Under the pieces are notes generated by a model. It did not search any database, was not told the origin of the DNA, and saw only the letters and a list, made by a program, of their open reading frames with translations. Position numbers and translations under genes: made by a program. This document shows, in pieces, positions 1-9,100 of a stretch of DNA of 11,056 bases. The stretch covers positions 1-11,056 of the forward strand of contig JACDCA010000765.1 of the NCBI GenBank assembly GCA_013694635.1, given 5' to 3'. Each line of letters begins with the position of its first letter. The stretch's first letter is position 1. Source of the stretch: Acidobacteriota bacterium (GTDB lineage: Bacteria > Acidobacteriota > Vicinamibacteria > Vicinamibacterales > 2-12-FULL-66-21).

Positions 1-1554
1 GATCCGACGGCGGCGCGCTCCCATGGTGAGCTCGCCATGCACCTGCTGCGCACCGGCGACGAAGTCGAAGCCCGGCGGGCGCTCGAGCGCTCCTTCAGCA
101 CCGACCGGTTCAATCGCGTCACCTTCAACCTCCTCCACATGCTCGACAAGCTCGAGACCTTCACCGTCGTGGAAGAAGAAGGTGTGATCGTCAAGATGTC
201 GCCCGAGGAGGCGCCGGTTCTGCGCGAGTACGCGGTCCCCATGGCGCGCGAGGCGCTCAGGACGCTCTCTGCAAAATACCAGTTCACGCCGAAGGGCCCG
301 ATTCTGGTCGAGATCTTCGCGGTGCACGACGATTTCGCCGTGCGCAATCTCGGCCTTCCGGGAATGATCGGCGCATTGGGCGCCTGCTTCGGCCGTGTCA
401 TCACGATGGATTCGCCAAAGGCCCGGCCGCCGGGAGAATTCTCGTGGCAGGCAACGCTCTGGCACGAGATGGCGCATGTCGTCACGCTGCAGATGTCGAA
501 GCAGCGCGTCCCCCGGTGGCTCACCGAGGGGATCTCCGTCTACGAGGAGGGGCGCGCGCGTCCGGAGTGGGGCCGCGACATGGAAGTCGCCTACGCGGCG
601 GCGCTCGAGAAGGGCAAGGCGCTGCCGCTGAAGGACCTCAACTCCGGCTTCACCAGCCCCGAGACGATCGCGCTCGCCTATTTCCAGGCCTCCGTCCTCG
701 TCGATCACATCGTCAAGACGTATGGTGACGACAAACTTCGCGCGCTCGTCACGGCGTACGGCGACGGGCTGGAGGCGGACGCCACGATGACGAAAACGCT
801 CGGCGTCACGATGGACCAGCTGCAGGGAGGATTCGACAAGACGGTGGATCAGCGGTTCGGCCAGCTCCGCGCGGCGCTGAAAGGGGCGCCGGACATGGAG
901 AGACTCGCGGCCGGCGGCCCCGACGCGCTGCGGGCGGCCGCAACCGCCAACCCCGGAAGTTTTTCGCTGCAACTGGCGTATGGCCGTGCTCTCGCTTCGG
1001 CGAAAGACACGGCTGCGTTTGGTCCGCTCGAGAAGGCAGCGGCCCTCGTGCCGGTCGCCATAGGCGAAGACAGCCCGCACGCCTTGATGGCGCAGCTGGC
1101 CGACGATCTTGGTGACGAGCCCCGCGCGATGAGCGAGTATCAGAAGCTCCTGGCGCAAGATCACACCGCGGTGCAGCCGGCGAGGCGTCTCGCTGCCCTC
1201 GCGGAAAAGCTCGGGAACGCGGAAGCCGCCGCGATCGCCTTTGAGCGTCTGGTCGCGCTCGATCCGTATGATGCGGCAGCCCATACCGGGCTTGGACGCC
1301 TCGCGATGAAGAAGAATCAGGCGGAGATCGCGGTCCGCGAGTTCAAGGCAGCGATGGCGCTGCAGCCGGCCGACCGCGCCGCGGCGCATTGTGACCTGGG
1401 CGAAGCGTTCCTCGCGGTAGGGCGCGCGCCCGACGCGAAGCGTGAAGCGCTTGCCGCTCTGGAACTCGCACCGACATACGAGCGCGCGCAGGAGCTGCTC
1501 CTCAAGGCCATTCAGTCGAAGTCGGTCGGAGAGCCGCGCCATGACGCGCGTTAG
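1..1554 (+). CDS. TPR-containing gluzincin-like metallopeptidase, 5' end outside window
   Basis: The reading frame is open from base 1, and 12 codons precede the first in-window ATG at 37, so the true start lies upstream. Counting from that ATG, a zinc-metallopeptidase signature HEMAH sits at residues 143-147 (bases 463-477). WLTEG follows at 161-165, and its Glu164 is the expected third zinc ligand of the peptidase MA-like (gluzincin) fold. The catalytic set looks intact. A helical region follows, then about three TPR-like repeats at roughly 377-480, with typical Ala/Gly spacing and 'ALDP' or 'ALQP' ends. TPRs suggest protein-protein contacts. The N-terminus is missing, so a signal peptide, lipobox or anchor cannot be judged; an extracytoplasmic location is inference. 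Its last 14 bases overlap gene 2, so it is probably co-translated with the downstream genes. The substrate is unknown. A degenerate, non-catalytic scaffold is possible but less likely given the complete motif. Confidence 0.85.
   Translation, partial: DPTAARSHGELAMHLLRTGDEVEARRALERSFSTDRFNRVTFNLLHMLDKLETFTVVEEEGVIVKMSPEEAPVLREYAVPMAREALRTLSAKYQFTPKGPILVEIFAVHDDFAVRNLGLPGMIGALGACFGRVITMDSPKARPPGEFSWQATLWHEMAHVVTLQMSKQRVPRWLTEGISVYEEGRARPEWGRDMEVAYAAALEKGKALPLKDLNSGFTSPETIALAYFQASVLVDHIVKTYGDDKLRALVTAYGDGLEADATMTKTLGVTMDQLQGGFDKTVDQRFGQLRAALKGAPDMERLAAGGPDALRAAATANPGSFSLQLAYGRALASAKDTAAFGPLEKAAALVPVAIGEDSPHALMAQLADDLGDEPRAMSEYQKLLAQDHTAVQPARRLAALAEKLGNAEAAAIAFERLVALDPYDAAAHTGLGRLAMKKNQAEIAVREFKAAMALQPADRAAAHCDLGEAFLAVGRAPDAKREALAALELAPTYERAQELLLKAIQSKSVGEPRHDAR
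1528..1533 (+). promoter_or_regulatory. Shine-Dalgarno for the DUF4159 gene
   Basis: GGAGAG lies 7 bases before the ATG at 1541, inside the end of the upstream gene. It supports 1541 over the upstream in-frame ATG at 1442. The 1541 start also gives a clean signal peptide. Confidence 0.6.
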
Positions 1555-2347
1555 CCCGCTCAGGATTCCGCTGGCTGCCGCCGCGGGGTTGATGCTCTGG
1601 CTGGTCGCGTCGGTCCTCGTCCCGGCTGCCGATGCGCAGGTCGTCGGCGCCCCCGACTCCAGGTTCGCCGGGCTGCAATGGACGTTCGCACGCATCAGAT
1701 ATTACGCACCTTCGGCTCCCCCGAGCAGGTTCAGCGCTCCCGAAGACGAGCCGTGGTTCATCGATGCTCCTGCGGCGGAACAGAACCTGTCGCGCCGCAT
1801 CCGCACCGTGACGTCCATCCAGGTCAACGATCCCGTCGTCATCACGCTCGAGGATCCGAATCTTTGGTTGTATCCCTGGATCTACATCGTTGAGCCGGGG
1901 ACGATGCGACTGAAGGACGCCGAGGTTCCGATCCTGCGTGAGTTCCTGCTCCGCGGCGGCACGTTGACCTTCGACGACTTCCACGGTCCGCTCGAGTGGG
2001 CCAATCTCGAAGGTGAAATGCAGCGGGTGTTTCCTGACCGGAAGATTGTCGACCTTCCAAGCAACCATCCGATTTTCAATTGCTTCTACCAGCTGGATGG
2101 CTTTCCGCAGACGCCGGGCCTTGGATCCTTCCTCCAGGGCCGCACGTGGGAAAAAGGTGGGTACGTCGGCACGCTGCGGGCGATCGAGGACGATCGCGGG
2201 CGCGCGATGGTGCTGATCAACTGGAACGTCGACATGGGCGACGGCTGGGAATGGTCTAACGCGGCGGAGTTTCCCGGGTACGTGAAGTTCACCGCGCAGG
2301 CGTACCGCATGCAGATCAATGAAGTGATCTATTCGTTGACGCATTGA
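1541..2347 (+). CDS. Secreted DUF4159 domain protein
   Basis: This 268-residue protein starts at ATG 1541, which has a good Shine-Dalgarno and leads straight into a signal peptide: basic MTRVSPLR, a hydrophobic stretch at about 10-28, and a likely signal peptidase I site after ADA at 30-32. The mature part matches my recollection of the DUF4159 family: RIRYY near residue 51, a DPNLW...YPW block, then LREFLLRGGTLTFDDFHG and SNHPIF blocks, and INWNVDMGDGWEW near the C-terminus. The GGTLTFDD element resembles the beta-strand/glycine turn of class I glutamine-amidotransferase-like folds, but there is only one Cys (in FNCFY) and no obvious nucleophile elbow. The function of the family is unknown. 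In Alphaproteobacteria I recall DUF4159 fused behind a BatA domain; here it is separate and exported. The gene overlaps the upstream gene by 14 bases, and its TGA stop lies 14 bases before the chosen MoxR start. A structural or ligand-binding periplasmic role is inference. Confidence 0.88.
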   Translation: MTRVSPLRIPLAAAAGLMLWLVASVLVPAADAQVVGAPDSRFAGLQWTFARIRYYAPSAPPSRFSAPEDEPWFIDAPAAEQNLSRRIRTVTSIQVNDPVVITLEDPNLWLYPWIYIVEPGTMRLKDAEVPILREFLLRGGTLTFDDFHGPLEWANLEGEMQRVFPDRKIVDLPSNHPIFNCFYQLDGFPQTPGLGSFLQGRTWEKGGYVGTLRAIEDDRGRAMVLINWNVDMGDGWEWSNAAEFPGYVKFTAQAYRMQINEVIYSLTH

Positions 2348-2352
2348 CCGTC

Positions 2353-2357
2353 AAGGA
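2353..2357 (+). promoter_or_regulatory. Shine-Dalgarno deciding the MoxR start
   Basis: AAGGA precedes ATG 2362 by 4 bases. The alternative TTG at 2344 overlaps the DUF4159 stop but has no purine-rich element before it, so ATG 2362 is preferred. The spacing is short, so this is not decisive. Confidence 0.45.
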
Positions 2358-2361
2358 TTCA

Positions 2362-3378
2362 ATGAACCCGACTCTGACGACATCGGCGGATATTGCGGCG
2401 GTAGCCGAACGGGTGGCCATCGGCCGCGAGCGGATCCTTACGGAGATCCGCAAGGTCATCGTCGGCCAGGACGAGGTCATCGACCAGGTACTGATGGCGC
2501 TCTTCACGGGCGGCCACTGCCTGATCACCGGCGTCCCCGGGCTCGCCAAGACCCTCCTGATCAAGACCGTCGCGCAGATTCTCGATCTATCGTTCAAGCG
2601 CATCCAGTTCACGCCTGACCTGATGCCCGCCGACATCACCGGCACCGAGGTGCTGGACGAAGACGCCGGCCACAGGTCGCTGCGCTTCGTGAAGGGGCCG
2701 ATCTTCGCGCAGATCCTTCTCGCGGACGAAATCAACCGCACGCCGCCGAAGACGCAGGCGGCGCTGCTCGAGGCGATGCAGGAGTATCACGTCACGGCTG
2801 CGGGCCGGACCTACCAGCTGGATCGTCCGTTCTTCGTGCTCGCCACGCAGAACCCGATCGAGCTCGAAGGCACGTATCCGCTCCCGGAAGCGCAGCTCGA
2901 TCGCTTCATGTTCAACGTGGTTATGACCTACCTCTCGGAGGACGAAGAGGTACGGGTCGTGACCAACACGACCGGTGTCGGGACCGCGCCGCCGTCGCGC
3001 GTGTTGACCGGCGCCGACATCCTCGAGATCCAGCAACTCGTCCGGCAGGTCATGGTCGCCGAAGACGTGGCACGCTACGCCGTGCGGCTGGTCGACGCCT
3101 CGCGCCCCGGGCGGCAAACGGATCACAAGTTCGTCCGCGACTGGGTGAAGTGGGGTGCGGGTCTCCGCGCGTCGCAATCGCTGATCCTCGCCGGCAAGGC
3201 GCGGGCGCTGCTGAACAACCGGTATCACGTGTCGGTCGGCGACATCCAGGCGCTGGCGAGGCCCGTCCTGCGCCACCGCATCATCCCGAACTTCTACGCC
3301 GAATCCGAGCGGATCAGCGCCGACAACCTGGTGGAGCGCCTGCTCGAGGCGGTCCCCGCGCCACGCAGCGGGATGTAG
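2362..3378 (+). CDS. MoxR-family AAA+ ATPase
   Basis: A 338-residue cytosolic ATPase from ATG 2362; a TTG start at 2344 would add six residues. Its length is normal for the MoxR family. Motifs seen: Walker A GVPGLAKT at 57-64 (Lys63, Thr64), Walker B ILLADE at 118-123 (Asp122, Glu123) followed by INRTPPKTQAALLEAMQE, sensor 1 in ATQNP (Asn164), the family block EGTYPLPEAQLDRF with Arg181 a candidate arginine finger, and a sensor-2-like GAGLRAS with Arg269. All catalytic residues are present. MoxR proteins form hexamers that use ATP to remodel clients, usually with a vWA-domain partner. The next gene, two bases downstream, encodes a DUF58 vWA-like protein, the classic partner arrangement. Despite the family name there is no methanol dehydrogenase gene nearby, so that role is not implied. 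The client is probably one of the envelope proteins of the operon, but this is inference. Confidence 0.96.
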   Translation: MNPTLTTSADIAAVAERVAIGRERILTEIRKVIVGQDEVIDQVLMALFTGGHCLITGVPGLAKTLLIKTVAQILDLSFKRIQFTPDLMPADITGTEVLDEDAGHRSLRFVKGPIFAQILLADEINRTPPKTQAALLEAMQEYHVTAAGRTYQLDRPFFVLATQNPIELEGTYPLPEAQLDRFMFNVVMTYLSEDEEVRVVTNTTGVGTAPPSRVLTGADILEIQQLVRQVMVAEDVARYAVRLVDASRPGRQTDHKFVRDWVKWGAGLRASQSLILAGKARALLNNRYHVSVGDIQALARPVLRHRIIPNFYAESERISADNLVERLLEAVPAPRSGM

Positions 3379-3380
3379 CG

Positions 3381-4292
3381 ATGGGAGCCGCGTCCGCCGC
3401 CCGCGACCTGCGTTTTCTGGACCCCGCGATCCTGTCGCGGCTGGGGACGATGGAGTTGAAGGCCAGGACGGTGGTGGAAGGCTTCCTCTCCGGCCTCCAT
3501 CGGAGCCCGTACAAGGGGTTCAGCGTCGAGTTCGCCGAGTACCGGCAGTACCTGCCCGGCGACGATCTCTCGACGCTCGACTGGAAGGTGTACGCGCGCA
3601 CCGACCGGTACTACGTGAAGAAGTACGAGGAGGAGACGAACCTCGAGTGCCACCTCCTCCTCGATCAAAGCGCGTCGATGGCCTATCGCGGCACGGCGCC
3701 GATGAGCAAGCTCGAATACGGATCCGTGCTTGCGGGATCGCTCGCGTTCCTGATGCATCGCCAACGCGATGCGACCGGGTTGATCGCCTTCGACGAGCAG
3801 ATCCGCTTCCGCCTGCCCGCGGCCTCCCGTCCCGGGCACCTGCACGCGCTGCTGCTGGCGCTCGAACGGTTGCAGGCGGGGCAGCGCTCGGATGTCGCCC
3901 GCCCGCTGCACCAGCTGGCGGAGGCGCTCCTCAAGCGGAGCCTCGTCGTCCTCATCTCCGACCTGCTGGACGATCCGGAACCGGTCATCAAGGGCCTGAA
4001 GCACCTGCGCTTCCGCGGCACGGACGTCGTTGTCTTCCAGGTGCTGGATCCCGACGAGTTGACGTTCCCGTTCCGCGGCGCGTCGAAATTCAAGGACCTC
4101 GAGACCGCGCAGGAAGTGGTGGCGGATCCGGCCAGGGCGCGCACCGCATACTTGCGCGAGCTGACGGGCCTTACGCTGCAGTACGACCGTGAGCTGCGCG
4201 GCGCCGGCATCGATTACGTGCAGCTGGATACGTCGCAGCCGCTCGATTTCGCGTTGCTCACCTACCTGTCGGCCAGGTCAAAGAGGAAGTAG
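3381..4292 (+). CDS. DUF58 protein with vWA-like domain
   Basis: A 303-residue protein with no signal peptide or membrane segment, so predicted cytosolic. The DUF58 signature is clear: RSPYKGFSVEFAEYRQYLPGDD at about 41-62, then LDWKVYARTDRYYVKKYEEE. This leads into a vWA fold with the metal-binding (MIDAS) motif DQSAS at 95-99 and a later LISDLLDD (Asp194) as the probable third MIDAS loop. DUF58 proteins are regularly encoded next to MoxR ATPases and are regarded as their adaptors. ATG 3381 was chosen because it lies two bases after the MoxR stop (TAGCGATG), with GGGA at 3370-3373 as a weak ribosome site; the frame extends further upstream but only inside the MoxR gene. Its TAG stop overlaps the next GTG start by one base, implying coupled translation. 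Compared with the RavA/ViaA and NorQ/NorD pairs it is likely the client-recruiting half, which is inference. Confidence 0.94.
   Translation: MGAASAARDLRFLDPAILSRLGTMELKARTVVEGFLSGLHRSPYKGFSVEFAEYRQYLPGDDLSTLDWKVYARTDRYYVKKYEEETNLECHLLLDQSASMAYRGTAPMSKLEYGSVLAGSLAFLMHRQRDATGLIAFDEQIRFRLPAASRPGHLHALLLALERLQAGQRSDVARPLHQLAEALLKRSLVVLISDLLDDPEPVIKGLKHLRFRGTDVVVFQVLDPDELTFPFRGASKFKDLETAQEVVADPARARTAYLRELTGLTLQYDRELRGAGIDYVQLDTSQPLDFALLTYLSARSKRK
4283..4287 (+). promoter_or_regulatory. Shine-Dalgarno for the GTG start at 4292
   Basis: GAGGA, within an AAGAGGAAG run in the last codons of the DUF58 gene, lies 4 bases before GTG 4292. It supports the non-ATG start, which is also demanded by the BatA-type N-terminal helix that begins at once. 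Confidence 0.55.
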
Positions 4293-6127
4293 TGAGTTTT
4301 CTGTACCCGCTCTTCCTGCTTGGCGCCCTCGCCGTCGCGATCCCGATCGTGTTGCACCTGCTGCGTCGCGATGTCGCGCCGGACGTGCCATTCACCGCCG
4401 TCCGCCTGTTGCGGAAGTCGCCGGTAGACCGGTCGCGCCGCCGCAGGCTGCGCGACTTGCTGCTGCTGGCCGCGCGCGTGACCGCGCTTGTGCTCCTCGC
4501 GGCGGCGTTCGCTCGCCCGTATTCACCGCGCGCTGATGCCGCGGCGGCCGGGCTCCGAATCGTGGCCGTCGATCGATCGTTCAGCATGGCCGCCCCCGGC
4601 CGGTTTGCAGCCGCGCTCGACCTGGCGCGAAGTGCGATCGGTGAAGCCGGGTTCGCCGAACGGATCGCGGTCATTGCGTTCGACGAGCGGGCCGAGGTCG
4701 TGGCACTTCCGGGGGGAGCCGCGGATGCGCGCGCGGCTGTGAGCACGCTGGCGCCGGGGCACGGCGCGACGCGGTACGCGGCAGTCATCGAGAAGGCGAC
4801 CGAGCTTGCCTCCGGCGGGCCTGCGACGCTCGTCGTCGTCTCGGATCTCCAGCGCGCCGGGTGGGATGGTGAAATCCGCGCGCAGGCGCCGGTTAGCCTG
4901 ACGATCGATGTCCGGAACGCAGGTATGCCGACTGTGAACCTGGCCGTCGCCGACCTTCGGACCGACAAGGCGGGGGTGGTCGTCGCGGTGCGCAATGGCT
5001 CCGCGAGCGCGCGTCAGGGAACGGTGACGCTGGCCCACAACGGCGCCACAGTCGGACGTGCGCCGTTCAATGCTGAGGCGGAATCGTCCGTGGATGTGAC
5101 GGTGCCGTGGAAAGTGGCAGCGTCTGGATCGATCTCGGCGACTATCGAGGATCCCGACGGGTTTCCGTCCGACAACACGCGGCACCTGGTCCTCACACGC
5201 GCAGGTACGCCGACGGTCATGGTCGTGCAGTCCGGAGAGGCGTCTGGTTTCTTTCTCCTGCGCGCGCTCGACGCAGCCGGAGGCTCTTTTGAGGCGAAGG
5301 CGGTCACCGGACCGGAGATCGCCGGCGGACGCGCGCACGAGATCTCCACCCAGGCGGCCGTGATCCTCCTCTCGACACGCAACCTCGATCGGGCGGCGCG
5401 GGACGCCATCGTGGGGTTCGTGCGCACGGGCGGCGGCCTGTTCATCGCCGCAGCTCCGGAGGTAGAGCCCGGCGTGATTGCCGCAATGTTCGGCTGGGAC
5501 GTCGCCGGGTTCACCGTCGATCCGGCGCCCAGGCAGGTGTCGATGGCGACGACCGACGTCCGTCACCCGCTCTTCCGGCCGTTTGGAGGTCTCGCCGCGA
5601 ATCTCGGCCAGATCAACTTCCACCAGACGTGGCGCGTGCGCCCGGACCAGTGGCATGTGCCGGCGCAGTTCAGCGACGGCTCTCCGGCGGTGCTCGATCG
5701 CAGCGAAGGCGCGGGACGCGTCGTGCTGTTCGCGTCCGACGTCGACCGCCGTTGGAACGACTTTCCGCTGCATCCGGCCTTCGTGCCCTTCGCCGTCGAG
5801 GCCGTACGGTATCTGTCCACGCGGCGCGACGCGACGCAGGACATCCTTGTATCCCGCGTCCCGACCGGTCTCGTTCCCGCTCCGGGCGTTCAGACGCTCC
5901 CGGATGGACGTCCCGTTGCCGTCAATGTCGATTTGCGCGAATCGAGCACGGCCGTCCTGGCCCCCGCCGAATTCGCCGCCGCTGTGGAGAGAGTCGCGCC
6001 TCTGGCGGAAGCGCCGCGTGACGCGATCAAGGCGGAGCAGACCGAAGCGCGGCAGAACCTCTGGCAATATGGCTTGATGCTGATGCTGGTGGCGCTGGCA
6101 GCCGAATCATTCGCAGGGCGGCCGTAG
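4292..6127 (+). CDS. BatA-type membrane vWA protein with GATase-like domain
   Basis: A 611-residue protein starting at GTG 4292. The N-terminus (SFLYPLFLLGALAVAIPIVL, then HLLRR) is the recognisable BatA/TIGR02226-like segment: helix 1 at about 4-23, a basic linker RSRRRRLR near 48-54, and helix 2 at about 56-76. A vWA domain follows with a complete MIDAS: DRSFS at 94-98, Thr160 in GATRYA and Asp185 in VVVSDLQ. Residues about 205-305 are beta-rich. About 307-400 form a GATase-like segment (PTVMVVQ..., VRTGGGLFIAA). Residues about 590-607 make a C-terminal membrane helix. I see no cysteine anywhere, so the GATase-like domain cannot use a Cys nucleophile. With two N-terminal helices and one at the C-terminus, the topology places the vWA domain either in the cytoplasm or the periplasm; the basic linker between helices 1 and 2 favours a cytoplasmic linker and periplasmic vWA. 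It resembles gene 7 in architecture. Its stop is followed at once by the next ATG. Confidence 0.9.
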   Translation: MSFLYPLFLLGALAVAIPIVLHLLRRDVAPDVPFTAVRLLRKSPVDRSRRRRLRDLLLLAARVTALVLLAAAFARPYSPRADAAAAGLRIVAVDRSFSMAAPGRFAAALDLARSAIGEAGFAERIAVIAFDERAEVVALPGGAADARAAVSTLAPGHGATRYAAVIEKATELASGGPATLVVVSDLQRAGWDGEIRAQAPVSLTIDVRNAGMPTVNLAVADLRTDKAGVVVAVRNGSASARQGTVTLAHNGATVGRAPFNAEAESSVDVTVPWKVAASGSISATIEDPDGFPSDNTRHLVLTRAGTPTVMVVQSGEASGFFLLRALDAAGGSFEAKAVTGPEIAGGRAHEISTQAAVILLSTRNLDRAARDAIVGFVRTGGGLFIAAAPEVEPGVIAAMFGWDVAGFTVDPAPRQVSMATTDVRHPLFRPFGGLAANLGQINFHQTWRVRPDQWHVPAQFSDGSPAVLDRSEGAGRVVLFASDVDRRWNDFPLHPAFVPFAVEAVRYLSTRRDATQDILVSRVPTGLVPAPGVQTLPDGRPVAVNVDLRESSTAVLAPAEFAAAVERVAPLAEAPRDAIKAEQTEARQNLWQYGLMLMLVALAAESFAGRP

Positions 6128-9100
6128 ATGGCGCAGCTCACCGACCTCATTGCCCGTGTCCGCCGGCGCTGGTTCACGACAGTCGCGCTACGCGCGTTCG
6201 GATTTGCGGCGGCAGCCGCTGCGCTGCCAGCGCTCATGGCGCTGGTCGTCGATGCGACGCTGTCACCCGAGGGGCCCGCGCTCCTCGTTCTCGCCGCGTC
6301 GGCGATCGTCCTCTCGCTGGCAGCGGCCGCGGTCGTTGTCGTCAGGATTGAACGCCGTCCGGACGACCGTCGCGTCGCCAGGTTCGTCGAAGAGCGCGCT
6401 GCCCTGGTGCCCGGCGTGGGCGCGCTGGACGATGCGGTCGTGAGCGCCGTGGATGCCGGCACCGCGGGATCGGATCGTGCGGCATTCACGGCCTTGATAA
6501 TCGCAGCGGCAACCCGCCGGCTCGATGGCGTCACCCCCGCCGACATCGTCACCACCTCCGAGCTGCGTCGCGCCGGACTCATAGCCGTTGCCGGCGCCGC
6601 AGTGGTGGCGATAGCGATCGTGGCCGCCTTTCCTCCACTTACGCGTGCCGTCGAGACGGCGCGTTGGCGGTTCTTCCCGCAGTCCATTTCGATTGAGGTT
6701 GTTCCTGGCACGACGCGCATTGTGGCCGGACAGCCCCTGACCGTTCGCGCACGGGTTCATGCGGGCGGGCAGGACTTTCATCGGCTTCAGCTCCAGCTGG
6801 TCGTCTCGGCGGGCGGCGACCAGCGGGCTGTCGCGATGACCCGCGCCGGGGATGCGTTCGAGTTCGTTTTCGAGTCGGTAGACCGGACCTTCAACTACCA
6901 GGTGCGCGCCGGCAGCGCCGCTTCCGCGGAGTACATCGTCACGGCACTGTTCCCGCCGCGCGTGCAGCGCATCGAGCTCCTGTACAAATATCCGTCCTTC
7001 AGCGGTCTTCAACCGCGTCACGAGGAGGACGGAGGAGACATCTATGCGCCCGCGGGGACACGGGTCCACGTGCGCATCTATACCGACAAGCCGGTTGTCG
7101 CCGGAGAGCTCGCGATGGCCGCCGGCGCCGTATCCCTGCGGAATTCGGGTGACCGCTCGGTGGATGCGGACCTGGTGCTGTCACGAGACGATTCCTACCG
7201 CGTGCGGCTTGCGGATCGCGACGGGCTGCGGTCCGACGGCGACAGTGAGTATTTCATCCGCTTGATGGACGACCGTCCGCCGGACGTACGGATCCTGCGG
7301 CCCTCCGCGGACCAGGGCATCACGCCGCTCGAAGAGGTCATGATCGAAGCGCGGGCCGACGATGACTACGGGGTGTCGTCGTTCGAGCTGGTGTACTCCG
7401 TCAGCGGCGGTCCGGAGCGTGCGGTGCCGTTCTCCCGGCTCGCAGGGACGCCAATCCAGAAGGTCGGGTCGCACCTGCTCGCCGCAGAAGACCTGAAGGT
7501 CAAGCCGGGGGATGTCATCACGTATTACGCGCGAGTCCGGGATGTCGGACGCGGCAAGGCTTCGACGGTCACGAAGAGCGACATGTTCTTTCTCGAGGTC
7601 AAGCCATTCAGCGAGGAGTTCGTCGCGGCGCAGAGCCAGGCGGGTGGCGGCGGCGCGTCCGGAGATCCGCAGCTCGACAGCCTGATTGCCGCGCAGAAGG
7701 AGATCATCAACGCGACGTGGACCATCGAACGCCGTTCGCAGGGAGGGCGCTCCGCCGAAGACATCGAGGCGATCGCGAAAGCGCAGGCCGAACTGAAGGC
7801 CCGTGCCGAACGGATCGCCTCGAACCCACGCGGGCGCCGGCCGCGCGACCCCGCGCCGCAACGTGTCTCCGTCGCCCAGGCGCAGCCGCCTCGATCCGGC
7901 GGCGAAGGCATCCCCGCGGCGATCGACGCCATGGCCCGCGCGGTCGAGCAACTCGGCACGCAACGCACGCGCGAGGCGATCCCGCACGAAATGGCGGCGC
8001 TGAACGGGCTCCTTCAAGCGCAGGCGGAAGTTCGCCGGCGGCAGGTGATGCAGCAGTCCAATGCGTCCGGCGGTGGCGGCGGGAACCGTTCGGGGCAGGA
8101 TCTGTCGGCGCTGTTCGACAAGGAGCTGCAACGTCACCAACGGACGAACTACGAGCAGCGCTCGGCGGTCGAGACCCGGCCCGACGAACGCCAGTCGAAT
8201 GACGCACTGGACCGGATCAAGGAGCTCGCGCGCCGGCAGGAGGACCTGAATCGCAAGCAGCGCGAGCTGGACGGCCTGTCGGCTGAAGAACGAAAGCGGG
8301 AGCTCGAGAAACTGACCCGCGATCAGTTGGATCTCCACCGGCAGGCGGAGGAGCTGGCGCGCCAGAGCGGGCAGCAGTCGGGCCTCCGCGATGCCGCAGA
8401 ACAGATGCGGGCCGCCGCCGGTGGCATGAGTCGCGAAGACGCGAACGCTGCGCGGCAGAGCGGTCAGCACGCCGCCGACCAGTTGCGTCGCACTGAAGAG
8501 CAGATGCGGAGCGGGAACCCCGACGCGCAACGGCGTGCCGCGGGCGAGCTGCAGAGTGAGGCGCAACAGGTCGCACAGGAGCAGCGCCGCATCGCTTCGG
8601 AGGCTGAGCGGCTGGGCAAGGGGGGAGAATCGAACACCGAGGCGCGCCGGCGGCTCGCCGGAGACAAAGAACGGCTGGCGGACCGCGTCGAGGAGCTGCA
8701 GCGGGCTGCGGCCCGGGCCGGCCAGGATCCGAAAACGCCGCGGTCGTCGGGCGCCCGCGCCGCCGCCGCCGAACTGGAGCGCGAGCGTGTTGCAGGGCGG
8801 ATGCGGGAGTCCGCTCGCGAGATGCGCGACGGAAAGGGAGCCGGCACCAAGCCGACGCCGGAGGGCAAACCTGGCGAAGGAGAGCAGCAGATCGCGCGCG
8901 CGCTCGATCGTGTCGTCGAAAAGCTCGGGGGGACGGCATCGGCCGACGCCGGCAAGCTGTCACAGGAGCTCGATCGCACGCGGCAGCTTCGCGATCGTCT
9001 CGACCAGCTCGAGAAGCAGATGAGGCAGGCGCAAGGGAAGAGCGGCGGCGAGGCGGCGAAGCTTCAGCAGCAGTACGAGCAGGAAATGCAAAAGGCGCGT

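Noticed and set aside
1442..1540. Upstream ATG at 1442 for the DUF4159 gene
   Set aside because: It would add 33 Arg/Ser-rich residues translated out of frame from the TPR gene and bury the signal peptide; ATG 1541 has a good Shine-Dalgarno.
1502..2344. Antisense open frame (280 codons) opposite the DUF4159 gene
   Set aside because: The sense strand has a signal peptide and family motifs; the antisense product has neither.
2344..2361. TTG start for the MoxR gene, overlapping the DUF4159 stop
   Set aside because: It would make a neat 4-base overlap, but there is no purine-rich ribosome site before it, whereas AAGGA precedes ATG 2362. Not fully excluded.
2362..4292. Methanol-dehydrogenase maturation or a vWA-MoxR conflict/defence system
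   Set aside because: There are no dehydrogenase genes, and no PP2C phosphatase, nuclease, or other effector domain is visible. The surrounding BatA, DUF4159 and DUF4175-like genes fit a Bat-like envelope locus better.
4523..6067. Long antisense open frame (514 codons) opposite the BatA-type gene
   Set aside because: Its translation is Arg/His-rich and shows no domain or membrane signature, while the + strand has a complete recognisable protein. GC-rich genes commonly leave such open antisense frames.
7637..8100. Gly-rich stretches as possible tandem repeats
   Set aside because: They are short GGC-type codon runs forming flexible linkers; no repeated unit or spacing is visible at the DNA level.
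7181..8566. Antisense open frame (461 codons) opposite the DUF4175-like gene
   Set aside because: Low-complexity Arg/Leu composition mirrors the coding strand's GC-rich codons; no start context or family features.
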